Source: Chloroflexota bacterium (GTDB lineage Bacteria > Chloroflexota > UBA6077 > FW602-bin22 > CADDYW01). From it: 64,000 bases of DNA. A model generated the notes under the pieces. That model had not been told where the DNA came from. It saw only the letters and a list, made by a program, of their open reading frames with translations, and ran no database searches. A program made the translations under genes and the position numbers. Position 1 is the stretch's first letter. Each line of letters opens with the position of its first letter. Below, piece after piece: positions 8,845 through 15,553 of the stretch. The DNA is taken from NCBI GenBank assembly GCA_021324795.1, contig JAJPIK010000087.1:1-64000 (forward strand), in the 5' to 3' direction.

Positions 8845-9246
8845 CTACTGATGCTCGCGCCAAGGGCTGTTCAGATGGAAGAAGTTGCTCATGCGACCGT
8901 TGCGCATGTGCTCCTGGTAGATCATGACCAGATGGCGGTCGTCGAAGGTTTTGAACCACTGGTCCCAGGTGACGTGTTCAAGCGTTCGACCGCCGTAGCC
9001 CGGGAAGTCAAAGCGTAAAACCCCGAGGTGACCGTCGTGCTCGGTACCGGGAACCGTCGCGGGGACCGCGTTGCGCTTGTCTGCCCACTGTCGGATCACC
9101 TCGTGGTTACGGGTGACCAGCGATTGCCCCGGATGGCTTTCGTGCTCGTTGGGCGAGTTGATCCAGTGCCCCTCGGTGACTGAGAGGGGAAACTCCGGAT
9201 GTTGCCTACTCGGTTCTTGGGCTTGGTGCTGATGATGCTCTGCCAT
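8845..9246 (-). CDS. Conserved small protein of unknown function
   Basis: 133 aa from ATG 9246, after GAGGAGGGAG. The middle and C-terminus carry a pattern I recognise from a widespread small soluble family, sometimes mislabelled as glucan branching enzyme: RNHEVIRQWADKRNA, then GTEHDGHLGVLRFDFPGY, then WDQWFKTFDDRHLVMIYQE and SNFFHLN. The first 35 residues are His/Gln/Pro-rich and not part of the family core. It lies 21 bases after the minus-strand gene at 9268-9600 and is probably cotranscribed with it. No enzyme motif is evident. Confidence 0.75.
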   Translation of the reverse strand: MAEHHQHQAQEPSRQHPEFPLSVTEGHWINSPNEHESHPGQSLVTRNHEVIRQWADKRNAVPATVPGTEHDGHLGVLRFDFPGYGGRTLEHVTWDQWFKTFDDRHLVMIYQEHMRNGRMSNFFHLNSPWREHQ

Positions 9247-9267
9247 CACTCCCTCCTCGACCCGGAA

Positions 9268-9600
9268 TTAGGCCGCGCGTACTTGCTTTGCAGCACGCTG
9301 AGGTTTCACCGCCTTGAAGAATTGCTCGAGGCTATGAAGGGTATCACTTCCTATCTCGCAGTAGCCGGCGACCCCCTTCAGCAACTCGGGGCTAACGTCG
9401 ATGCTCCTGGCGATCCGGTTCAGGTCATCCTCGGGAATTGGCTTCTGAGCGAGCAGATCGTCGATGATCCGGGGGGATACACCCGCCTGCTTCGCAAAAT
9501 CGGGGACTGAGAGGACATGCCCAAAGCGATAAAGAGTATAGTTGTCAATCAGCCGACGGGTCTCGGCGGGGCTCAGCCGCTTGGGCTTTTCCGACTCCAC
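9268..9600 (-). CDS. Small protein with a possible helix-turn-helix
   Basis: 110 aa. The segment from about residue 33 (DFAKQAGVSPRIIDDLLAQ ... IARSIDVSPELLKGVAGY) has the spacing of an HTH_3/XRE-like DNA-binding unit, and the C-terminus is basic (KAVKPQRAAKQVRAA). It could be a small regulator of itself and of the next gene at 8845-9246. I do not recognise a named family. The start is the first ATG of the frame, 9600, after AGGAGG-type bases (GTCAGGAGGTGCCGC). Confidence 0.6.
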   Translation of the reverse strand: MESEKPKRLSPAETRRLIDNYTLYRFGHVLSVPDFAKQAGVSPRIIDDLLAQKPIPEDDLNRIARSIDVSPELLKGVAGYCEIGSDTLHSLEQFFKAVKPQRAAKQVRAA

Positions 9601-9631
9601 GCGGCACCTCCTGACAGATCGTGACGTTTGT

Positions 9632-9665
9632 AGGGCAACCGAAACCTAGTGGCTTCGGCTGCCCT
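9632..9665 (-). terminator. Hairpin between the minus-strand isomerase and the small-gene pair
   Basis: Read on the minus strand, a 15-base arm pairs fully with its partner if two G-U pairs are allowed (AGGGCAGCCGAAGCC, loop ACTA). On the plus strand the same positions are A-C mismatches, so the structure favours minus-strand RNA. No T-run follows. It may stop or stabilise the transcript from 9739-13691. Confidence 0.45.
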
Positions 9666-9706
9666 GGTCTGTTGCCGGATTTTATCTGCAAAGTATGTTC
9701 CAACAG

Positions 9707-9772
9707 CCCTCACTCCCTCGCTGGGCTCAGGGCAAGCTCTACCCTCTCTCCGAGGGAGGGGGAATTTCCGAG
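9707..9772. repeat. Degenerate palindromic element (CCCTCTCC family)
   Basis: The segment runs CCCTCACTCCCTCGC..., then ACCCTCTCTCCGAGGGAGGG. It shares its composition and half-sites with the elements at 4999-5033 and 12432-12500. It contains the stop codon of the minus-strand isomerase (9739-9741), so the last residues of that protein come from the repeat. Confidence 0.55.
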
Positions 9773-10692
9773 AGCGCCGTGGGAATCCACTCATCCAGGA
9801 TCCAGCGGAAATACTCGATGAAGTGAAGCTGGGCGCGGACGTAGTCGCCAGCACCGCCTTCATTGCCAACCCAGCCGCGGAAGCCGGCCTGCCAGAGAAT
9901 CGTCGCCGCTTCACGAAAGTCGATCATGCCTTCGTCGAGCAGAGTGGGCCAGCTCTGGTAACGATGCTCGCTCGGGAGATAAATCGAGCGGTAGTTTTTC
10001 ACCTCCCAGTAGTTCGTCTTTGCTGCTAGCTTGCCCACCTGATCGCGCCAGGTATCGAGATGCTCGTAATGCACGCGCGCCCAGTTCCCTAGATCCGGGT
10101 TGACGCCGACGTTCGGCTCGTCGATCAGATGGAGCAGACGCAGGCAGTTGTCAGCGGTATCTTGCAGGCCGTCGTCGTGCAACTCGAGGGAAAGCTCCAG
10201 ACCTGCCTGGGCGCAGGCTCGGACGAAAGGCTTGAGCCGGCGGGCAGCTTCCTCGTAGAACTCGGCCGGGGCGTAGTCGCCTCGAAAGAGCTGGCGCGTC
10301 GCGGCGGTCTGAGCATCTCGCTGGCTTGGTAAAGGAACGTTCACGCTGAGATCGAGGATCGTCGTGCCGAGCGCCACGGCGACTTCCAGACAGCGATAAA
10401 GCTGCTTCTCGTCGAGGTCGGCCAGCTCGGGCACGAACAGGCTCTTCCGCAGCGCGTTGAATGCCCCGACCGGAAGGCCCACCTCGTCGAGAACTGTCTT
10501 CAGCACTCGGAAATGCTCGATTGGGCGCTGGTAAAAGTCAGGATAATTGTCGTAGAAGACGATTCCTTCGACGCCTTGCTTCTTCCACCAGGCCAGGTGG
10601 CTACGCAGCCGGCCCGGCTCGTCGAGCGCGGCCCGACCATGCTGTAGGAGCGGGGCGCGAAAGGCAACACCACTGCCAATGGCGAGTTTCAT
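9739..10692 (-). CDS. Sugar phosphate isomerase/epimerase-like TIM-barrel protein
   Basis: 317 aa, AP-endonuclease-2/xylose-isomerase-like TIM barrel. Seen: KLAIGSGVAF at strand 1, GIVFYDNYPDF, AALGTTILDLSVNVP, LELSLELHDDG near 165 (metal-binding Glu and His/Asp), VGVNPDLGNWARV near 195, TNYWEVKNY near 230 and GWVGNEGGAGDYV near 280. The family isomerises or epimerises keto sugars, or dehydrates inosose, using a divalent metal. The exact substrate is unknown. Its ATG overlaps the stop of the membrane protein upstream by four bases (10689-10692), so the two are translationally coupled. The last ~10 residues (IPPPSERG) are encoded by a palindromic repeat. Confidence 0.8.
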   Translation of the reverse strand: MKLAIGSGVAFRAPLLQHGRAALDEPGRLRSHLAWWKKQGVEGIVFYDNYPDFYQRPIEHFRVLKTVLDEVGLPVGAFNALRKSLFVPELADLDEKQLYRCLEVAVALGTTILDLSVNVPLPSQRDAQTAATRQLFRGDYAPAEFYEEAARRLKPFVRACAQAGLELSLELHDDGLQDTADNCLRLLHLIDEPNVGVNPDLGNWARVHYEHLDTWRDQVGKLAAKTNYWEVKNYRSIYLPSEHRYQSWPTLLDEGMIDFREAATILWQAGFRGWVGNEGGAGDYVRAQLHFIEYFRWILDEWIPTALSEIPPPSERG

Positions 10693-13691
10693 GGAGTTAC
10701 TGTTCTCCTCTCGATTGTTATTGTCGTGTCGAGCAACACGCGGTCCTGACCATCGGTCGTCTTCAGTCGCTGCCCGGTCGCTGCATCGTATAACCCGACT
10801 TCGAGTTGGACGGCGCCCGCCGGCGCATTGGGTTGGACGACCAGGGTGTGCCGATCGACGATGGTTTCGCCGGGGGCCCAGGTCGTCGTCGGGCGCGCGG
10901 TCTGGTCAGGAATCCCGTCGTGCTGGGCGACGATCTGACTCTTTGGGGCGAGCAGGTGACTAAAGACGGTAAAGCTCTGACTCACCGGCCGGGTGGTTTG
11001 CCAGTAGAGTGTGAGTTGAATTGGCTGGCCCGGACCGGCGCTCGTTGGCGACACATCGTAGCCGAGCAGGTGAATGCCATTGACAAAGGCGACGTCCTGT
11101 TGGTGAGGAATTGTCACCGGAGTGGTCGCGCGGGGCCGGGCTTGGACAGTTAACGTGCCAATCGGAGCAAGCGTCGCCATCTGGCCGTCGATCGGCAGCA
11201 TCTGCCGACCGGCGCCTTCCAGACCAACGCTCAATGAAAGGGCACCTGGCGAGGTACCGGCCGGAATTAGCAGCGTCTGACGGTCGACGATCACGTCGCC
11301 AGGCTGCCAATAGCGCGGCGACCAGACCCCACCGGTCGGCGGACGAACGCTGCGAGCGAGTGGCTGGTCAGCGCTATTGGCGGCCTGGAGCACGGTATTC
11401 AGATCGCCGTTTATATCGCCATCGGGCGGCTTGATGACTTGCCAAACCAGGCTCACCGCGACGGAATCGCCGTCGAGCAGACTGGTCGGCGCGACCGTGG
11501 TTCCCAGGAGCCGCAGGGTACCGCCAAAAGGAATGTCAAAGTGCTGGGCGATTGGCAAGGTTGCCGGGTCCGGGGGCTCGGATGGCCGTGCGACCTGGAT
11601 CGTTCGGCTCTGCCAGTAAGTGCCAGCCGCCTGGCTAGCGGGATTCTGAACCGGCAGCGCCGTCCCATTGCTCCGCTCGATGCCGACTTGCAGACGATAG
11701 GTGCCCAAAGGTGCATAGCTGGGAACCGGAAACGACCGATGGATGATCAGGAGCTGACCGCGACGCCATTCGGTCGTTGGATAAACGTCTTCGTCGTATT
11801 GGGCCCAGGTCTGGCCCGCCGTATCGACCAGATGGACGAAGAACTTCACCGGCTCGCTGGGGGGCTGCTCGATCTGCCAGTAGAACGTCGGTGCGGCCGG
11901 GAGGCCGGCTTGGATCGCTGGCGGCACGTCGGCACCAATCAGGCGAGCTACGCCAGCGACGTCGACCGTCGGAATCGCACTCTGGTTATCCGGTTTGAGT
12001 GAATCCGGCCGCAAGATGAATGCCTCGACCGCGGGACCATGATCCGGCGCCGTGACCTCGCCGACCCGATCAATAGCCGGAAGTCGGTCGTACCAGGCGG
12101 TATCGGTCGCGGTGCGCGGCAGAACGTAAAGCGTAGGGCCGGCGCCGGGCGGTGGGAGCGGTAGCGCCGAGCGGCCGTCGAACCAGTGTAGGCGCCCAAA
12201 GAGATCCCCGTCGAGGAAGGCGATAGTTGGCTCTGGCCCGTAGCGCGAAGCGACGTAGGTCGAAGCGTACTGGGGCGACTGGGCGCGGATGATTCCCGCC
12301 GCGGCGGTGACGTCGCCTTCGAGGGCCAGGTAGGCCGCGGCGCTCGGTGCCCAGAGCGCGAAATATTGGTAAGCAGCCCAAGCACCAGCGAAGATGGGCC
12401 AGAGCCAGAGGAGGGGGGCAAGATAAGTGGCCGGAGAACCCTCACCCCTCGCCCCTCTCCCAGTGCGCGAGAGAGGGGGGAGGGAGGTGAGGGTTCTCCG
12501 TAGCCAGCCAATCACCGCGCTCAACCCATTCGCGGCGAACAACACCGTCGCCGGGGCGGCGCCGAGGGTGCGCATGAACTGGGGAGAGTCAACCGAGAGA
12601 AAGCCCGGCCCGAGCATCCCGAGCCACCAGATCAGGCAAATGCGCTCGGCTCGCCGCCGCCCACGCCAGACGGCGCGGGCGAAACCGAGCAGGAAGAACG
12701 CCGCGCTGACCGGGTCGAAGACCGGTCGCCCGGCCAGGTTGTACTTCCAGTCACGATCGCCGACCAGGATAAACATTGCCAGGGTGTTGCGCGTGCTCGT
12801 CGCCAGCGTGCTCAAGGGTGAGGTTCCGGCAACAGTCGGATTCCAGATCGCGACCTCGTCGGCTCGGCCAAGAAAGTCGGCTGGGTAATGATAAAAATGG
12901 AGGGCAAGTGGCACGACGACGATGATGCCGACGAGGCCGGCCCCGGCGCTCAGCAAGACAAGCCGAGTAAGCTCATTCAAGGCTGGCCATCCGTGATCTT
13001 GGGTTTTCCTTGACTCCGGCCCCTCTTCCTGGACTGGGAGAGGAGGCTTCCCCAGTACTCGTCCCCCCAGCTCGCTAAGACCGATCAGCCCAAGGACGAG
13101 CAGAAAAAAGCGGCTTGATGGGTAAGTGTAAAGCTGAAGAGCGACGAGACCACCCCCCAAGCAAGCCAGGGCGAGCGAGCGGCGACAAAAAGCTTCCCAG
13201 AGAACGAGTAGCGCCAGGGTATCGAGGAGCGGGACGAGCGAAGTGCGCTCGCCGAGGCGACTGACGTGGATGTCCCAGTAGAGGCCGGCCAAGATGGCAC
13301 CCGCGGCGAGACCAATCCGACGATTATAGAGCGCCGTGCCGAGAAAGATCACCGCCACTGTCGTCGCCGTGCCCGCGAGCGCACCAGCCAGCCGAATCGC
13401 GATGACGTTTGGCCCGAGGATCGCTTCGAGGCCGGCGATCAGATAGAAAAAGAGTGCCTCACGGCCGGTATAGCTGGAGAAGAAGACTGGATGGGCGTGG
13501 CTACTGAGAATCTCCAGGCCGAGCAAGCCATTTGCCGCTTGATCGAAGTGCAGCCCGGGCGGAATCGACCCCAGGTCGATAGTGCGAACGAGCAAGGCGA
13601 GCGTACCGATCGCGACGATCAGTCCGAAATAAAGGGGTGTTGGCAGGTCTGCGACACACGCTTGCTTCTGGTTAGGTGCGGTAGGCGGCAT
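10689..13691 (-). CDS. GT-C/ArnT-PMT-like membrane glycosyltransferase with beta-sandwich repeats
   Basis: 1000 aa from ATG 13691 (AGGACAAGGACG upstream); an open extension to 13769 exists. Residues 1-500 are a multi-span membrane domain of the dolichyl-phosphate-mannose/ArnT type: first helix, loop with acidic residue in LHFDQAANGLLGLEIL, then SSYTGREALFFYL and LGTALYNRRIG. Such enzymes move a sugar from a lipid carrier to an acceptor outside the membrane. The C-terminal half is soluble, with about three similar ~130-aa modules (FYWQIEQP..., LVWQVIKPP..., LYWQTTRP..., each ending VGLE/VGLYD), probably extracellular. A 69-bp palindrome (12432-12500) is inserted in frame near residue 405, and a second degenerate one may lie near 13023-13044. 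The acceptor is unknown. Confidence 0.75.
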   Translation of the reverse strand: MPPTAPNQKQACVADLPTPLYFGLIVAIGTLALLVRTIDLGSIPPGLHFDQAANGLLGLEILSSHAHPVFFSSYTGREALFFYLIAGLEAILGPNVIAIRLAGALAGTATTVAVIFLGTALYNRRIGLAAGAILAGLYWDIHVSRLGERTSLVPLLDTLALLVLWEAFCRRSLALACLGGGLVALQLYTYPSSRFFLLVLGLIGLSELGGRVLGKPPLPVQEEGPESRKTQDHGWPALNELTRLVLLSAGAGLVGIIVVVPLALHFYHYPADFLGRADEVAIWNPTVAGTSPLSTLATSTRNTLAMFILVGDRDWKYNLAGRPVFDPVSAAFFLLGFARAVWRGRRRAERICLIWWLGMLGPGFLSVDSPQFMRTLGAAPATVLFAANGLSAVIGWLRRTLTSLPPLSRTGRGARGEGSPATYLAPLLWLWPIFAGAWAAYQYFALWAPSAAAYLALEGDVTAAAGIIRAQSPQYASTYVASRYGPEPTIAFLDGDLFGRLHWFDGRSALPLPPPGAGPTLYVLPRTATDTAWYDRLPAIDRVGEVTAPDHGPAVEAFILRPDSLKPDNQSAIPTVDVAGVARLIGADVPPAIQAGLPAAPTFYWQIEQPPSEPVKFFVHLVDTAGQTWAQYDEDVYPTTEWRRGQLLIIHRSFPVPSYAPLGTYRLQVGIERSNGTALPVQNPASQAAGTYWQSRTIQVARPSEPPDPATLPIAQHFDIPFGGTLRLLGTTVAPTSLLDGDSVAVSLVWQVIKPPDGDINGDLNTVLQAANSADQPLARSVRPPTGGVWSPRYWQPGDVIVDRQTLLIPAGTSPGALSLSVGLEGAGRQMLPIDGQMATLAPIGTLTVQARPRATTPVTIPHQQDVAFVNGIHLLGYDVSPTSAGPGQPIQLTLYWQTTRPVSQSFTVFSHLLAPKSQIVAQHDGIPDQTARPTTTWAPGETIVDRHTLVVQPNAPAGAVQLEVGLYDAATGQRLKTTDGQDRVLLDTTITIERRTVTP
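12432..12500. repeat. 69-bp palindromic element inserted in frame in a CDS
   Basis: Perfect 15-base inverted arms (CGGAGAACCCTCACC at 12432-12446, complement at 12486-12500) surround an inner CCCCTCTC/GAGAGGGG stem (12452-12459, 12471-12478). Its 69 bases equal 23 codons and contain no stop on the coding strand, where they give RRTLTSLPPLSRTGRGARG plus EGSP. The peptide is basic and Pro/Gly-rich, unlike the hydrophobic residues on both sides. Confidence 0.85.
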
Positions 13692-13848
13692 CGTCCTTGT
13701 CCTGGTAAGCTTAACGAATACCATCCTACTCGCTGTGATCGCTGGCGTAAACCAAGCCAGGGAGATCATCTCCTTATACAGGGTTCACTCTCGTTTTCTT
13801 TGATGTTAGAATCCATGCGGACACTCAGCCAGATGGAGGGTACCCGCA

Positions 13849-14040
13849 ATGTGTGACGGAGCAGTCGAAGAGATCGTCTGGACAATTCAGCGGCGAACGA
13901 CCGGTGAGCCACTCGAGACCGACAGCGGCTACCAGTACGTGTTCAGTGAAGAGGGCGATGCACTCGCCTTCCTGAGCACGCGGCCCGATGCCGCGAGCCT
14001 TGAGATCGTGGCGATTCGCAACGAAAGCCTGGACTGGTAA
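13849..14040 (+). CDS. Small conserved-type protein, 63 aa
   Basis: ATG 13849 after ATGGAGGG. The sequence (MCDGAVEEIVWTIQ, EPLETDSGYQYVF, DALAFLSTRPDAASLEIV) is acidic and compact, with codon use like its neighbours. I do not know a family name. It stands alone between the divergent start of the GT-C gene and the converging phosphodiesterase. Its own stop (TAA 14038-14040) is followed by a transporter relic on the other strand. Confidence 0.6.
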   Translation: MCDGAVEEIVWTIQRRTTGEPLETDSGYQYVFSEEGDALAFLSTRPDAASLEIVAIRNESLDW

Positions 14041-14098
14041 GGGTCGGCTGATCCTTACGTCCTCATTGTTTCAGAAGCTCTCCAATTCGCACCGCTCA

Positions 14099-14296
14099 TC
14101 ACTCGATGCTTCTCCCCATGACCTCTGGGACGATCACTCGCAGCACGGTGGTGACGGGGAGGGCAAGGATAGCGCTCCAGACGCCCAGGGGCTCGCTGCC
14201 GAGTAGAATAACCAGGATGATGCCCAACAGGGCGACCACGATAGCCTGTCGGGGGGACACCCTGGGGAGCGGTGGTATGACCTGAGCAAGAATGTC
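14099..14296 (-). pseudogene. C-terminal relic of an AI-2E-family transporter
   Basis: An open minus-strand frame ending at TGA 14099-14101 encodes a hydrophobic 65-residue tail: VSPRQAIVVALLGIILVILL, then LGVWSAILALPVTTVLRVI. The spacing and the AILALPV...LRV pattern match the last membrane helices of AI-2E/PerM permeases. Nothing upstream continues the protein, since the frame runs into the end of the phosphodiesterase gene read in another frame. It is most likely a truncated remnant. Confidence 0.45.
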
Positions 14297-14313
14297 GCCA
14301 CTATGACTTCTGC

Positions 14314-15516
14314 TTAGACAATCACCAGGGGGACCCGCATCTCGGCCGGGCTTAGACCGGAATGGTAGGCATTCAGGTCGACGCGTCGGCCGAATTGGCC
14401 CTTGGGTACGTACTCGATCGTGTCGACCCCACTCGAGATCAGGATGACGTCTCCAAAACGCTCCCGAATTCGGGGTGAGATCGGACCGGGGCCAAAAAGG
14501 TGATACTGCTCTGCCTCGGCAAGGGAGATGAGAAAAAAGCGGTCGCCAAACTGTGCTTTCAGCCTTTGACAGAACCGCTCTTCGGCGCCGTCGTGGAGAT
14601 GGAAATAGAGGACGCGGTCGTCTCCACTCGGAGGGAAGCGGAGGGCGCTGAAGAGCTCCTCGGAAGGCCGGATCCACTGCCGTGCCGTGACCGAGGCATC
14701 CAGCATACCGTGGTCGGCTCCCAGCACAATTCGACCACGACGGCCGATGCCTTCCGCTAATCGCTCGACGATCCGATTTAGCTCGTTCAGCACTGCCCGG
14801 ACCCCCTGGTGCTTGGTCCCTAGATAGTGGGTCTCTGAATCGATCCAGGGTGTGTAGAGATAGGTGTAAGTGGGCACGCCGGCCGATTGAATGTGGGCGA
14901 GGATAACCTCGGTCGCCTGGGAAAGGTTCTCGTAGCCAAATCTCGGACGGGAGCCGCTGAAGTAAACAGTGGTGGTACTATTCACCAGTCGCGATGGAAA
15001 GAGCGCTAACACGTCGCGGCGCATCTTGCTCATAAGGGGAGGGAGCGGAAAGGCTTGCTCAACCGTGACGCCAAGCTGGCTGAGCGACCGCCCACCCGAT
15101 CGCGCCGCGAAGGGCAGGAGTGCCGCCGCGCTTTTGATCTCCGGCAAATGCGTCCACTGGCCGGTCACGCCATGCTGATTGGGCCAGGCGCCGGTCGCAA
15201 AAGTGGTCAGCACGGTCGCGGTGGTCGACGGGAAGACCGATCGCAGCTCGGCAGCGAGGTGCCGAGACAGAAAGGTATTCTCCGGCAAATCATCGAGAAG
15301 ATTCAGGCCCAACCCATCGGCCAGGATGAAGATGAGATGGTCCGAGTGGCCAACCAGATCCACGAGCTTGGCCATCCCTGGCGTTGGTTCGCCGACCTCG
15401 ACTCCTCCTAGCCAGGCGAGCGTACGGGCAAGGTCGACGACGTTGGGGACGTTGAGATCCGGGCGAAGGAGCGTCCCTTCTTCGAACTTTGCTTCCAACT
15501 TTTCGGCGTCGCTCAT
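14314..15516 (-). CDS. Type I phosphodiesterase/nucleotide pyrophosphatase-family protein
   Basis: 400 aa from ATG 15516. It belongs to the alkaline phosphatase superfamily: metal site IFILADGLGLNLL near 70 with a Thr/Ser nucleophile in FPSTTATVLTTFATG, then HGVTGQW, DSETHYLG near 240 and the metal ligands of VLGADHGMLD near 278; it ends MRVPLVIV. Such enzymes cut phosphodiesters or phosphomonoesters (phosphonoacetate hydrolase and NPP-like). The substrate is unknown; no signal peptide is visible, so it should be cytosolic. It is divergent from the ACT-GlnE gene with only 37 bases between the starts, so the two promoters must overlap each other's coding sequence. Confidence 0.85.
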   Translation of the reverse strand: MSDAEKLEAKFEEGTLLRPDLNVPNVVDLARTLAWLGGVEVGEPTPGMAKLVDLVGHSDHLIFILADGLGLNLLDDLPENTFLSRHLAAELRSVFPSTTATVLTTFATGAWPNQHGVTGQWTHLPEIKSAAALLPFAARSGGRSLSQLGVTVEQAFPLPPLMSKMRRDVLALFPSRLVNSTTTVYFSGSRPRFGYENLSQATEVILAHIQSAGVPTYTYLYTPWIDSETHYLGTKHQGVRAVLNELNRIVERLAEGIGRRGRIVLGADHGMLDASVTARQWIRPSEELFSALRFPPSGDDRVLYFHLHDGAEERFCQRLKAQFGDRFFLISLAEAEQYHLFGPGPISPRIRERFGDVILISSGVDTIEYVPKGQFGRRVDLNAYHSGLSPAEMRVPLVIV

Positions 15517-15553
15517 ATTACCAGATGCTATCATAAGAGCCAACCAGAAAAAT

